From assembly GCA_029582265.1 (NCBI GenBank), contig CM055823.1, positions 20,518,827 through 20,582,826 on the forward strand: a stretch of 64,000 nucleotides of DNA. Direction: 5' to 3'. Both the position numbers and the translations under genes were made by a program. Numbering within the stretch: position 1 is the first letter of the stretch; every line of letters starts with the position of its first letter. The notes beneath the pieces were generated by a model. That model was not told the origin of the DNA, did no database searches, and was given only the letters and a program-made list of their open reading frames with translations. This document shows, in pieces, positions 8,201 to 18,895 of this stretch. This stretch comes from Zoroaster sp. YZ-2022. Its lineage: Eukaryota; Echinodermata; Asteroidea; Forcipulatida; Zoroasteridae.

Positions 8201-10268
8201 ACTTCGTGAAAACGCAAAATCAACAATACTCACTTTGACATTATTGCCCATTGCTATGTATTTCAAATTTATGTATAAAGCGACGAATGGCGATTCGTCA
8301 CTTCGTGAAAACGGAAAACAGCTTAGCTAAGGGATTCGCCGTGTATATAAATTTGCGTAATTACGAAACTGTGACGTTTCAACACTTGAAACTTAGCAGA
8401 AATGCCGGCGACAATGAATACACCTCGAATATACAAAACTGAATTTGACAAAAATAATGATTTTTTACGGATTCGTCACTTCGTGAAAACGCTGACAATA
8501 AATTCCCCCGAAAAAGTCGCTGGTCCTATGTCTTTGGTCTTTAAGTTATTTTTCTTACAATGTTTGATTTTTATCGAAAATTGCTTGTTTCCTTTTAGCT
8601 AGGAAATCAAATACTTTGAAATGAGATATTTCATTTTTCACAAAGTAATTGTCAAATTGTTTAACAGTAATGAAGTGCCTAAAGTTTAAGGACACATTAG
8701 TTGTTAAACCACGCTTCTCACGACTATTTGGACAAATTTGTAACTGTAGTACTGGCGATAAAAAAGCGACAAGAATATGAGAGAACTCACCATTCCAGAC
8801 ATGGTTGTCATTGCGACCATAGAGTCTGGTTCAGACGTAACTTTCCCAGTGTACAGGCAGCCGAGGCAGATGGGAACCTCTCTCGAGCCAGATGATGACA
8901 CATGTATCTCTTCCATCACAAAACCCGGTGAAAAGCCGCTGGAGTCTTGATGCACGGTCAAGTGAAGATTCTCCCCGAAGGCATTTAGTCTGACTTGTAG
9001 GGTTTCAGCTTGGACTGGATCTTGGCTGCTCTTTATCATGAAGACCATGTCGTCCTTAATCAGTTCGGGATAGACTACTTCATATTCTGGCACTGAAAAG
9101 CAAACAGTACATTTAAGATAATATAATATAACTAAAAACCGCTAAACACTATGCATTATTCTCAAAATTTGCAATATTTTTGTCTCATGTGCTATCATTT
9201 TGGTAGTAAAAATTAATAACAAATATTTGGAAATTATTTATTGTCATCCGAAGATGTAAATTCTACGTTGGAATGAATCCTTCAACATTATATTTTGGAT
9301 TATTTTATTGGTTTCTTTACTCGAACTGAAATCCGTCCTTACTACATGTCCAGATGGATATCAACCTGACTCGGATCCCCTGTATGTGAGATCCCGTTCT
9401 GAACCACTCGGACTGAATTTTTTTTTATTGGACCGTGTCACCTGGTACTATGCAGTCCGATCGGACGGATATCAACCCGAACCAGATCCCTTGTGACCCA
9501 GGAACCATTGTACGAATGACTACTACAGCGAATCTATTCGAATATAATTTCTATACCTGAGCTGACATTACCCCCGAATAGCAAGACAATTATTTGTTTA
9601 TTTATCTTGTATTCGTGGTTGTTAAAGAGCCCTTTCTGAGCTGAAATTTACAACATCGTTGCACCTTTCGCCTTCATCTTTTCTTTTCACCAGCCTACTT
9701 CACGCTTGAAGGCCCGAACTAATTCTCAAAATTTCTCGCAATTTGTTTACCAAGCAATATTACAGAATTATTCAGTGTACAATAAGTTAATATATTTCTA
9801 TCCCAGGTTAGTTTTAGTGACTTTGTTATAACAAAACGTTGTTATTATCTATAGAGAAGGTGTTCTTACATTCGTCGACACTTTTCACATGAAAGAAGTC
9901 CATCATCTCTTTCTTGCTCAGCAATTCAGAATCCTGTAAAACACAATCAGGTGTAACGAAAGAACAGAAAAAAGTCAATACAAATTGTAAATATCTTGAT
10001 TAAACTTTAGCTGTGTGGTTAGTGTGAAGATGACTTACACAATTATAGTGAATACAAATCACATCCATATCCCGTTATTATTAATGTTATTATGTAAATA
10101 AATACAAAAGCATTTTACAAAATCCATCCATTACAATAGTGAGGCCTAAATAATAATCTATTTATCAGTATAAATATACGGAATACTGAAGTTTATTCGT
10201 ACCCTTTCTATAGGATCTCCCAGTGCAGCAGCTAAAGCCAGCAGAACCAATACGCTCACGGTAAACAT
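2182..10268 (-). CDS. Reprolysin-type (ADAM/ADAMTS-like, M12B) secreted zinc metalloprotease gene, multi-exon
   Basis: Exons on the minus strand are 10203-10268, 9870-9933, 8791-9092, 7620-7770, 6925-7073, 5810-5872, 5501-5625 and 3151-3297, with a probable 2182-2233. All have GT/AG borders. The first eight join with no phase conflict into 355 codons plus two bases. The product has a signal peptide, an M12B-type prodomain (YEVVYPE, LNAFGENLHL, CLYTGKVTSEPDS), the start of a reprolysin catalytic domain (KKLELALFADNTLFDQ), the HWDNAAYLTR strand and the zinc site HEIGHG. Family members cut extracellular substrates. The exon with the third zinc ligand and Met-turn was not found between 3150 and 2234. 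The closest subfamily (ADAMTS-like or invertebrate reprolysin) is undecided. A Penelope-like element sits antisense in the intron between 5501 and 3297. Confidence 0.85.
2234..3150. other. Intronic/unknown sequence where a protease exon is expected
   Basis: The exon with the third zinc ligand and Met-turn should lie here, but no matching open segment with splice sites was found. It may be lost, very divergent or missed. A short GGCCTACGTTTCGATCC patch (2788-2804) resembles the GAAACGT core of Penelope-like tails in reverse. Confidence 0.4.
3151..3297 (-). CDS. Exon 8: zinc-binding HEIGHG exon
   Basis: The exon completes the arginine of LTR and reads GLAYINVCGKYRTAVSITE, then AAITLAHEIGHG. 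HExxH gives two zinc ligands and the catalytic glutamate. The donor splits the following glycine codon. The third histidine must come from a later exon. Confidence 0.9.
3575..4018 (+). pseudogene. Penelope-type reverse transcriptase fragment, copy 2
   Basis: The frame contains the region before the palm (FQFQGKFYEQTVGTSMGSPLSP) and YVDDTFVVW with the catalytic aspartates. It is lost after DVGIS because of a small deletion, and the sequence continues in another frame to 4208. The fingers and N-terminal part of the enzyme are missing. Confidence 0.85.
4209..4247 (+). other. 39-bp intron inside Penelope-like copy 2
   Basis: It has the same donor GTAAGTGATC and a CTATTCTAG acceptor as copy 1, with the same length but small internal changes. 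Its conservation between copies shows it moved with the element. Confidence 0.7.
4248..4741 (+). pseudogene. GIY-YIG endonuclease remnant, copy 2
   Basis: CGKVYIG is readable near 4396-4417, after which the frame shifts (GKQNATSP) and is resumed in the frame of 4445-4741, with HGRRGDFEKSAIVKHSH. The frame break inactivates the domain. Confidence 0.8.
4936..4981 (+). ncRNA. Hammerhead-ribozyme-like motif, Penelope-like copy 2
   Basis: It is identical to the copy 1 motif: CTGAGGA (4941-4947), a 7-bp hairpin, GAAAC and GTC, with CTC/GAG as helix I. The same one-base excess is present. Confidence 0.55.
5090..5500. other. Intronic sequence, no gene seen
   Basis: This lies between the Penelope-like copy and exon 7. 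No coding or repeat structure was recognised. Confidence 0.4.
5501..5625 (-). CDS. Exon 7: strand before the zinc site
   Basis: The exon ends in HWDNAAYLTR, the family's 'HD.A.LLTR' strand, and leaves two bases at the GTAAGTT donor. An upstream CGNDQY segment adds a cysteine that probably pairs within the domain. Confidence 0.85.
5810..5872 (-). CDS. Exon 6: small catalytic-domain exon
   Basis: The 63-base exon, phase 0 at both ends, reads STLHDDFNVQLVYEAYFTEH. It replaces the usual 'N-I-R-I-x-L' strand of reprolysins. It is supported mainly by the CTGCAG acceptor, the GTAAGG donor and perfect phase. Confidence 0.6.
6132..6357. mobile_element. MITE with ACACTGT ends
   Basis: About 226 bp runs from ACACTGTAAAAA to TTTTTTGACAGTGT. 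The ends are imperfect inverted repeats with internal TGTAAAATTACAAGATT and AATTTTACAAGATTT. It lies in the protease intron and codes for nothing. Confidence 0.65.
6405..6789. mobile_element. MITE family with AGGCCAAAAAAG ends, copy 1
   Basis: The terminal inverted repeats are AGGCCAAAAAAG..GGTTTCTGGTC and its complement near 6758-6789. Two relatives occupy 25336-25705 and 41241-41605 in the arms of the large palindrome. No transposase was seen. Confidence 0.75.
6925..7073 (-). CDS. Exon 5: prodomain/catalytic junction
   Basis: It starts with two bases that complete the previous codon and ends in phase 0 at GTAAG. KKLELALFADNTLFDQ matches the first strand of reprolysin catalytic domains, where a calcium-binding Glu and a Val/Ala-Asp pair are usual. 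Confidence 0.8.
7620..7770 (-). CDS. Exon 4: prodomain end
   Basis: The acceptor TTATCAG opens in phase 0 and the donor GTGAGT leaves one base. The exon reads HAIIYHAKGTTSIKPLSS, then HFAYRH and VQICGVVDK, which fits the conserved 'Y.I.PL ... H..YR' end of M12B prodomains. Confidence 0.8.
7908..8491. repeat. Five scattered copies of a 22-bp hairpin-forming motif
   Basis: Copies are at 8120-8140, 8193-8214, 8292-8313 and 8470-8491 (plus) and 7908-7929 (minus). The shared core GTCACTTCGTGAAAACG contains the inverted repeat TCAC-TTC-GTGA. The spacers differ in length and sequence, so this is not a tandem satellite. It lies in the intron between exons 3 and 4. Confidence 0.8.
8791..9092 (-). CDS. 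Exon 3: M12B prodomain core
   Basis: The exon reads PEYEVVYPELIKDD, LRLN-type NAFGENLHLTV, GFVMEEIHV and CLYTGKVTSEPDSMVAM, a clear reprolysin propeptide pattern that ends in phase 0 within the serine-glycine turn. The cysteine-containing CLYTGKV block corresponds to the family's conserved prodomain strand. The propeptide keeps the protease latent until cleavage. Confidence 0.85.
9870..9933 (-). CDS. Exon 2: start of the prodomain
   Basis: The acceptor TTTACAG opens in phase 0 and the donor GTAAG leaves one base. The exon reads DSELLSKKEMMDFFHVKSVD. It has no motif of its own; it is supported by its splice sites and its phase with both neighbours. Confidence 0.75.
10203..10268 (-). CDS. Exon 1: signal peptide of the metalloprotease
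   Basis: The start codon gives MFTVSVLVLLALAAALGDP, a short n-region, a leucine-rich core and an A-x-G cleavage site. The exon ends in phase 0 at GTACG. A TATAAAT box lies about 80 bases upstream. Confidence 0.85.
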
Positions 10269-10346
10269 GGTGCTATTTGATTGTTACTGTCTGTAGTCAA
10301 AGCGATACTTTGTCGTTTGCCTGAAGAATGTGCGCTTTTAAGGTCA

Positions 10347-10353
10347 ATTTATA
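10347..10353 (-). promoter_or_regulatory. TATA box of the metalloprotease gene
   Basis: TATAAAT on the minus strand lies about 80 bases before the start codon. A start site near 10318 (TTCTTCAGG) would be at the usual spacing. The box is seen; use is inferred. Confidence 0.55.
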
Positions 10354-10362
10354 CCCTTAAAA

Positions 10363-10671
10363 TACCTCTAAAAAAGGGTACAAAAATGCAACTTCACCAG
10401 AGTCAAATAGTCAAGGTTGTGTAGCAGTCTATAATTATACTCGATGGTTTAACGCATACCACCAGCATGTTTTAACATTTCATTTGTTATAAGTTGTTTC
10501 CCCTTGCAACTTTAATCCATTTTAATGTACCTCTTAAAAAAAGGTACAAAAATGCAACTTCATCATAGTCATTAATAGTCAAGGTTGTGTAGCAGTCTAT
10601 ACTCGATGGTTTAACGCATACCACCAGCATGTTTTAACATTTCGTGTGGCATAAGCCGTTTCCCCTTGCAA
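10363..10671. repeat. Tandem duplication upstream of the protease gene
   Basis: About 145 bp (10363-10510) is repeated at 10528-10671. The shared parts include GGTACAAAAATGCAACTTCA and TCGATGGTTTAACGCATACC. It starts 10 bases beyond the TATA box, so promoter elements may be duplicated. Confidence 0.75.
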
Positions 10672-13216
10672 AGAGCCTCCTTGGACCCTGTAGTTCTGTG
10701 GATGTACTAGCTTTGACCAAGGCGCGTCGGAATGGTTTGGTCGCATGGATAATTTTGCCTCGCTTAATAGCTATCCGAACTCCAGTGAACATGTACATGT
10801 ACATGTACAAGTCAAACAGAGTGACCATTCGTCGTTGCGCCTTGATGTTTCTACACATCACATGCCAACATTTAAGGCGGAGCTCATTTAATGCTAATAT
10901 GCCAAATTCAAAAACGAAAGACATATTTTCATTGGTTATTGGTTGACGCAGAAACTGCTACATGTACATGTAGATGTATTGACTTTGGATCCAAATCTGT
11001 GATCGTGGTTTTTTGTCTGCCTGAAGCCAATACAGTATCGCATTAAATAGCGCCCTCTTGTGTATTAACCTCCGACATTAACCTTCGATCACAGACTTGG
11101 GAATGTTGTTCACACACCCTATTGCGAATTAGTCCAAAAGTGGACGGAACAATCTGATTGGTCGGAAACTGCAAAAGTCTTCCATAACATGAATATTCAA
11201 ACTAAACCTTCTACGGGATTGGATCTGATAAAGAAAATACAACATTGGAGTGGAAGAGTTTGCTGCAAGAAGTTGTATGCGAACAAGATGGATGCGGAGA
11301 CAGCCAGTTCTCAGCAGTTGTGAAATATACACTGAAGAGCCAACAGATTGAAGCCATTGAAAGCAGTTGGAGGAGATGTACTCAACGATTCCATTTAAAC
11401 TGTAGGTAAGATATTTTTTGTAGAGAAGGAATTATGTATTTTATTTTGTGCTTTTTTACAACTCTAAGATCTCATTAAATTTACCTATTCATTTCAAATA
11501 CTATTTACGTACCAAGCACTATACAAATTTAATATCGAATGAATATTACAGAAAGAATTTTAAGCGATTGTAACCTGTTAGTAAAAGACGCGGCCTACAA
11601 GGTTTTTGTGGTCTCCTGATTGGCCATCTCTCTAGCATCCGTATTATTATGTAAATTTTAGCTATGAATACATGAATATCCCACAAACACAAGAGGGTCA
11701 AGTCTTAGATCGCAAGTTAGGGCTGTGATAGCCAGAAGGGGTAAACGGCGTTTTGTGTGGCTGATGCAGACAAAAATAACCGCGATCTCAGACTTGAAAT
11801 CAAGTCTAGTAGTAGTAGATGTACAACATGTGTGCATGTATTGTGTGTGTGGAATAAAACGGGGCGAAACCAAGGAGGCCTGTGATTTGCCCTCATTTAA
11901 AATAGATCGCCCACAATTCAACAGTTCTTGCATATGACTCTCCATTGGATTTCCAATGGGAAACCATAAGCTTTCGATTACAGAAGGATCAAGGCTGTTG
12001 ATTCAGTTCGAACGTACGTGGTCGTAATACACAACCGTATCCACGACTTATTTATTGATCTCGCTGTACAGTGTATACGTGTGCGGGGCCGGGGACGGCG
12101 CACCGGCCGTGTGTGCTGAATTTATCGGGCCAGAAATAGGTACGGGGTGGGAATACCGTGATAAGTGCGTACTACGACAACAGCCTCGGTCAAATATTGG
12201 GAGATGTTTAGAGGCAGATGGGGGAGAGTTAGACGGAGAAATGGGGTAACTCCCCAGAAGGGAAAACGGGGAGGAGAGTTAGGGTATAACTAGGAGGTAG
12301 AAAGAGGACGGAGGCACTGGTAAAGAAAGAAGGGAAGCTTTGGTGGCATAGGGATGATAGGGACGGCGATATGAACATACAGACAATACATGAAACCATA
12401 AAAATGGGATGGGGAGGGGTAGTGAAAACAAAGGTAGGGAGATTTGCCAACTGTTGGGGAGGATTTGTGGGCATAAAAAGAAAAGTGAAAGCGAGGTGAT
12501 GGGTTGGAGAAATGGGGCATTGGGAGTCTGCGAAGGTCAAAATCTGTAAGGGGACGAGGGGATGTGGAAAGTTGGATGTGGAGAAACGTGGATTGAGCAG
12601 CAGAGACTGAGAATGATTGAAGGGGGCAGAAAGGATCCCATGTAACCAGGAGAAAATATACCAGGCAAGAAATCTCAACAAAAACATTGAGTTGCAAATG
12701 CACACCAATTGTGTACATTCGGTGCAAAGAGGAGACATATATATATATAGTGCACGGCTGTTTGATGTCGCACTTTATAATTGTTTGCCGCACATTGACA
12801 CAAACAACAGGGTAAATGAACACACGATATTATTTAAACACATTACATTGATCCAAACTAACATGTTGCTTAAAGTCCGGTATTCAGCAACGTTCATAAT
12901 TTTATTAATAAAGGAAATGTCACTTATTCCGAATTTAGAATAATTCCATTTTGATGTAGCTTTTTTACATGGTGGAAAAAAGAGGAAACCCACGCTTGTT
13001 CTGAACCGCCGCCAAGCAGCTTACGAAAACACTGTAGTGACGTCATAATGATATGCATTGACCTCGGAGACGTAATAGTTGGGAGACGCGAACCCGGAAG
13101 TAACTTTTGTTTTCATAGTGAAGCATCGGGAGTGCTCTGTTTCATTTTGATTTCGGTCCATTTTAGATTAATTCTGCAAGTATTTATTGAGATTTAGATT
13201 TACACATCATTGTCTA
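10672..13216. other. Long stretch with no gene recognised
   Basis: It holds ACATGT microsatellite runs (10789-10812, 10958-10971) and a purine-rich tract (12210-12640) that creates long antisense open frames without protein features. No domain or RNA gene was recognised. Confidence 0.45.
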
Positions 13217-13637
13217 ATGCCACTACATTGTGTTATAGGTGGTTGCACACGCGATCGGGTAAACAAAATTCGTATATATTTGTGTAGTTCCGCAAAAATG
13301 CGGTGACTCGACGTAGGAAATAGGTTCGTTTTGAGAACTCCACTGACTGGTTCTAATTTCACTCTGTTGGGAGTCATCAACAATATTTGATTAGACTGTT
13401 CGAATGCAGAAAAGTCTGGGGATTCAATCCAGATTAAGGTGAAAGATGGAGCAGTTCCGACAACGGTGAGTTGACTTCACGAGTAAGACGTCTATAGTTA
13501 TACGCCTAACGTTACCGAGGAGCCCGGGCCTAGTACCAGCACCGCAAGACGTACCAGTACCAAACTACTGGTCGAGACGGTTAGCGATGATCGCAAGCAA
13601 TCTGGAGAGGAATTCCTTAAAAGAGAAACTGCCATGG
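13217..13637 (+). pseudogene. THAP-domain gene fragment (candidate)
   Basis: Three exon-like pieces follow each other. The first (13217 to a GTAAAC donor near 13256) reads MPLHCVIGGCTRDR, like the first zinc pair of a THAP domain. The second (about 13409-13468) ends in KVKDGAVPTT, like the AVPT box closing THAP domains. The third (about 13520-13637) encodes STSTARRTSTKLLVETVSDD. The middle of the domain with the tryptophan and the C-x-x-H pair is not seen. It could be a decayed gene or a P-element/Kolobok-type transposon relic. Confidence 0.4.
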
Positions 13638-14469
13638 TATGTGCAAGAACTATCTAATTATCCAAAAAGACAATAACACATTTCAATGTAAATTTGGGCA
13701 TGTTTTTCATTAGGAATCAAGGTGTTTTTTTTCACTTGAAGTTGATAAAAAAGTGCACAAACATTTTTACCAGCATTTTTTACAATTATGAATTTGCCAG
13801 CCTTGTAAATAATTAAAACACGATTGGGCCTAAACAACCCGATGAATATTTTAATATCAATCATACAATTGTATTTATATTCTCCAGTTTGTCCAAAATT
13901 ATGAACATGTACCGGTACTCTAAATACATTCTAAATCAATGTCGTCGCCGGCCTTTGTTTTTGTGCAACTATGTATGCGAGGCCAACGGCTCACCAGTTC
14001 GGTTCGGCTGCACGAACAACACCCATCTTTTCGTCTGATTTTAGATATTATTATCTGCCGCCTCGGGAAGTATCATCTGAATCAACGTTGGGCACTATTT
14101 CCTCCCAAATAATCTTGGAACTGTCGAATTCTGGCATATTTAACGAGCGAGTCTAAACAAAATGGGTCTCACTTTGTCAACAATGCAAATAACGCACAGA
14201 TTTGTGTGCGTGTGTAGGGGTGAGTGCAAGTACCAGACCTAGTCAGTGGGATCGTCTCCCAACTATGGCAATCACACGGAAGCATCGGCTTGGGCATCGT
14301 GACATTTGTTTTTCAGAATCGTGAAAACGGGGATCTTAGAAAAGATACTAATTTTCGAATTTTGTTCAGTTTTAAAATTCTACAAAAGGTATTAAATCAT
14401 TAACACGGATATAAGCTACCGAATACCCTGAGCACGTTGAATACAAATTTCACGTTCTAACCGGACAGT
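13638..14469. other. No gene recognised
   Basis: AT-rich sequence with no supported coding, RNA or repeat feature. Confidence 0.4.
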
Positions 14470-14672
14470 GCGAGTTACACATTTGGGCAAAGATTACATA
14501 ATGTTGCATTCCCCACTTTTGTGGGTCAACAAATAATAGTCGGACACAAACTTTGTTGCGACAATCTCAATCAATGGGGTTGGTTTATTATTAACATCAC
14601 TATTTAACAATGGCACTAGTAACATGTATGACAGGAGTGGTAGCGTATAGGTACATGTCAATAGTTAAACAT
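14470..14672. repeat. Dispersed repeat, copy A
   Basis: About 200 bp, including GTGGGTCAACAAA, GACACAAACTTTGTTG and GTACATGTCAATAGTTAA. It recurs in direct orientation at 16318-16515 with about 85-90% identity by eye. Confidence 0.7.
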
Positions 14673-16317
14673 TATACTTGTGCTAAGTTCCGAATAGGGT
14701 CTACGAATACCAACTATTGGGTACAGTCAGTGGGGAGCATCGTTCGTTCATGCGGCTTGTCACTCGGTATATGGTACGGGCACTGCTATACCGAGAGACG
14801 GGCGGCTGGTCGGTCTCTACGACGGGGACCACCGGGGCTTGACTACACAGGGTGTCTGGACGGGGCCAGAGTGTGTATCAGAATGCATTAGCTACATGTA
14901 GGCGAACCAATGGCCATATCGACGCCCTGCACCATTGGTTCAACGAACGAGGCTCTGGACCGTAATAGTTCGGTATATCGCACTGTCATGGATCGGATCG
15001 AGTCACATATATTTCATTCGGAACCGCACTTCCGCCGAGATCAGGAAATCTCGGGGATTTTATAGAAATCTGGGGCCTAGGAATGAATAAAACATAAGCC
15101 TAGTTTAGCATCTTAGCCAATGAGAAACTTGGCTTCCGCGTCTAAGGGTAGAAACGTGTGCAAAATCATGACATACAACAGGTCCTTGTTCCATATAAGG
15201 AAAGGTATTTGACGAAAGTGAAGTGATCGACAACTTAGAAAATGCTTACCGGGCATGTTAAGCTATTTGCTTGGATGCTAAGCTATTACTGCATGAGGGG
15301 AACAGCGGCTGTGCTTGGGTATGGAGTGCTATACACGCGGGCCACGGCTAATGACTGAGCGGGTCAGTCACGGTGACTGTTTGGCCGTGGTTCACCCATG
15401 AACCGTGTTCAGTGTGAAGGGGTGGACTCCGAGGAAAGTATTCGGAAAATAGACTAAGTCCAAAGGACGGCTCCAAGCCACTTGGCGGGAGGGTGTGGCA
15501 CGCACGCAAGGCTCTCGCTGGTGTTGCATTATGCATTGCGTTAGCGCTGGATATGCATGAGCAAAAGTAGCGTCCTTGTATGGATTGCATATTCATAGCG
15601 GACAATCGAGGGTCCGGGGAAACAACCCTGGGACTTAGACTGCTTGAAATTGCATCGTCAGCAAAATATTGGAAGTGGAAGAAGTGAACTATAAGGGGTG
15701 CTAATATTTATCAAAATCAAAGGGTAAGATTCGTAACAATAATAAACGCATATTATAAGGGAAACCATCAACTTAAAACACACAAATCTAGTGATTATTA
15801 CATTCGTCATTAATGTTGAATTAAAGTCAAGCATAAAATTCATACAATTGTTTAAATGGTGAGGTCAGTGTAAGGTACGAACATTTCTTTAAAATCCTTG
15901 CAAAATACCGTACTTTTTTACAAATGTGTATAGGTTGGAGTGGAATCTGTATATAGGCCTGTAAAAATTCACAATGTAACCATGCTAAAGACGATATGTT
16001 AGCAAACTTTCTCACGTTTCCCATCAAAAAATGTTGAAATAATAATGTTCAAAATTACAGGAAACATATATTCAGCCATATAAATTCAGTTCTGACGGCC
16101 AATTAATGAGTCAGGGATCTCAGAGGCAGGGGTCAGTGGGAGGGACATAAGAAAGATTACTTGCCAAAGCCACACGTTTGCGTTACATACATGGACATTA
16201 TTTTGTTCTTGTGTAGTTCAGAAAAACACATTCTTTAAACCATTGCCATTTGCACTGAAGATTCGTTTTGGGGCGGATTTTTCCCTCAGTCTTTCCCTTG
16301 AATAATCTACTCCATTT
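14673..16317. other. No gene recognised
   Basis: Moderately GC-rich patches (14740-14880, 15300-15640) give short open frames with no family features. Otherwise AT-rich. Confidence 0.4.
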
Positions 16318-16515
16318 TGTGACAAATAACGACATATTGTGGCATTCCCACTATTGTGGGTCAACAAAATAATAATGGCGGACACAAACTTTGTCGTGAC
16401 AATCAAATGGGGTTGGTTTATTAACATTATCTCTATTCAACAATAGGCCTATACTAAATGTATGAACTAATGTATGAAAAGAGTGGTAGCGTAGGTACAT
16501 GTCAATAGTTAAGAG
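16318..16515. repeat. Dispersed repeat, copy B
   Basis: This is the direct-orientation partner of 14470-14672. It is immediately followed by a fragment of the large palindrome's arm sequence. Confidence 0.7.
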
Positions 16516-16985
16516 TAATAAATTCTTTAAAAAATCCTCTGTGCATCGATGACTGTTAATTTGACTGCATCAATCGCGAAAAGATGTGAAACATCATATT
16601 TCACGATGAGATAATTGAAGTCATGAATGCCAAAAAACGATCTGTTAGAATTCACTCTTAGATTTAGAACAAGCGTTAACAATTCCAAAACTATGTACAG
16701 TTCGATATAAAGGACAACGATAGTGAAATTACCGTAAACTGTGGACACGAAGGTGCTGGCAACGACGAAACGTAATGTGTTATATTCTAATTAGAGAACT
16801 CAACCATGAGGTGAATGAAACTAAGGCAGAGTACGTGGCATAGATGGTTGTTGTATGTCGGAGATACTGCAGTGTACAAAAATCACATAATTCAAGATCT
16901 TTCAGATGATGCAAAGATTGTGAAAATATCTTTTGTGGTTCATGAGATATAATTTTTTGAAATAAGGAAGGGGAAAGGAGAAGCA
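16516..16985 (+). repeat. Third, partial copy of palindrome-arm sequence
   Basis: The stretch from TTCTTTAAAAAATCCTCTG to GATATAATTTTTTGAAATA matches 21757-22320 and 21058-21142 in the left arm, and 44700-45045 in reverse in the right arm. It lacks the SINE present in the left arm at 21969-22168, so it keeps the pre-insertion state. Confidence 0.75.
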
Positions 16986-17401
16986 TTGTATTCATACAAT
17001 ACGCCATACTTCCCCGCACCGTAACCAACTATCGAATAGGGGAGAGGCAAGGCGTCCCCCAAACCGTTGCTGCTGCTGCAGCTGCCATGTCCCTGAATTA
17101 GGTCTGTTCTAGGGCTTCGAACCGGTGCGTCCCAGCTCTGGAAGCCCCGCAATTGACACTTCCAGTGGTCCGGTCAACGTGCTGCGCCATCTGGACCATG
17201 TTGGTATTAGACAGGAACCCTGCGACGTGCCATGGCGCTGTTGTTGACAGTAGGTTTGTAAACAAAATTTAATTACTCCGTTCATGCTCACCCCAAATTT
17301 CTCAAATTCCGTAAGTTCACTGTTGAGGTATCCCCAAATAGCATGGTTAATTCTCATTAGCCTGCTTTGAACCCCTGACCCAAAAAATCCTATTGCAAAA
17401 A

Positions 17402-17492
17402 GCATGGTCCCATAGGACCGTGTACAAATCCTGCATGGTCCCATAGGACCGTGTACAAATCCTGCATGGTCCCATAGGACCGTGTACAAATC
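17402..17492 (+). repeat. Three-copy 31-bp tandem repeat
   Basis: The unit CATGGTCCCATAGGACCGTG plus TACAAATCCTG is repeated three times. Each unit contains the palindrome GGTCC-CATA-GGACC. Confidence 0.85.
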
Positions 17493-18004
17493 CTAATGCC
17501 ATCTGTCAACACACAAGGCCATTGACTTCGGCTCTGAGCGGCTTATCAAAAGCTATCAGTTACCCACTATGTTGTGGCAGACCATGAATCCAGACATGCT
17601 GGAACCATCAGCCAGAGGGTGAGATATTTTTATTCCTATAACTGCTATGGGTACACATAATAGGGTATATTTTATGTCGATTTGGGGTAGGGGAAAAAGC
17701 GTTATCAGAACTAAAATAAACATCAACCTAAAGGGCCCTTACATTTTTTTTTGCTTCAAATTGTTGTCTAGGGTCTAGAGGACCTCTAGGCATCTGTTAA
17801 AACCATTGGGAGTTGGTAGTGTTCAACGCAACAGAAGTTATAGCGCCCTTTCACACCTACTGTAAAATACAGCGCGATGCAACCGCGGTGTGAGTATAAG
17901 TGTCATGGCACGTCGCAGGGTAATTAAACCTACTTAAATAAAGGGTTTTAATTGTATCGCTACACAATATAAAATATAAAAAAATTAATATTTTTTTTTT
18001 AAAA

Positions 18005-18065
18005 ACCTGGGATCGCCTGCCCAGATGTCAAGGGTCTAATCCGTTAGACCACGGCGCTTCCCTTG
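18005..18065 (-). other. tRNA-derived SINE head (inverted copy)
   Basis: Read on the minus strand it gives GCGCCGTGGTCTAACGGATT and AGACCCTTGACATC, like the 5' half of a tRNA with a box A. It mirrors 18662-18728. The expected box B is degraded (GATCCCAGG). Confidence 0.6.
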
Positions 18066-18661
18066 ACTGTTTGCAAAGGAGATTCATCTTTGTACACGAT
18101 AGAAAAATAGTGGTTTCCACACGTAGGCTACACGTGTGTATAGTGAACTCTTTAACAAAAGGGACAATAGATCCTCGGTCAGAACAATTGAGGAGAACAA
18201 AAGGAGGTCCTTGGTCAACACCAATTAGTCCCGAACCTTGATCCAACGTGATACTTCAGTGGAGCCCATGGTTATGGGTTCTTATCCCTACCGTACCACC
18301 CCTCCGCCCCCCCCCCGCCCCGCCCAAAAAAAAGGAACAAACAAAACAAAACCAAATAAAAATAAAAACAATTATCACGTTGGATTACGGTCTGAGAATA
18401 ATTGGCGTTGACCAAAGACCTTTTGTTCTCCTCTATTGTCCCTTTTGTTCACTGTACACAAGTGTACGCGTGGAAACCATTGTTGTTGGACATAACTGAC
18501 AATAGAGAAACTATTGTCTCCTTTTGTTGAACGAATATCACTGGTAACATGAAGAATTGAAAATGAATTAAAAATACATACAAAATCAATGAGCATTCCC
18601 TTTATTTTCCCATCACATTCAAATGATGTTGAATCTCCTTTCATAACAAACAGTCAGATGA

Positions 18662-18728
18662 AGTGGTGGTCTAATGAATTAGACGCTTGACATCCGTGCA
18701 GACGATCCCGGTTCGAATCCCGCCTGCG
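18662..18728 (+). other. tRNA-derived SINE head
   Basis: GTGGTCTAATGAATTAGACG gives a box-A-like part and GGTTCGAATCCC a perfect box B. No acceptor stem can be closed and the anticodon arm is poor, so it is a tRNA-derived SINE promoter rather than a working tRNA. Confidence 0.65.
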
Positions 18729-18814
18729 TTTTGTTTACTTTTATTGTGTAGCAACACAATTCAAACCCTTTATTTAAGTAGGTTTAATTTAACCTGTCTA
18801 ATACTAACATGGTC

Positions 18815-18895
18815 CAGATGGCGCAGCACGTTGGCCGGACCACTGGAAGTGTCAATCGCGGGGCTTCTAGAGCTGGGACGCACCGGTTCGAAGCC
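18815..18895 (+). other. Second tRNA-like promoter segment
   Basis: GATGGCGCAGCACGTTGGCC resembles box A and GGTTCGAAGCCC resembles box B, about 60 bases apart. The inverted partner is at 17120-17195. A SINE origin is likely. Confidence 0.5.

Noticed and set aside
7908..8491. CRISPR-like repeat/spacer pattern
   Set aside because: Spacer lengths vary from about 52 to 178 bp, one repeat is inverted, and the locus is an animal gene intron.
12229..12823. Two overlapping long open frames on the minus strand
   Set aside because: They arise from a purine-rich tract; low-complexity Ser/Pro/Phe content and no domain.
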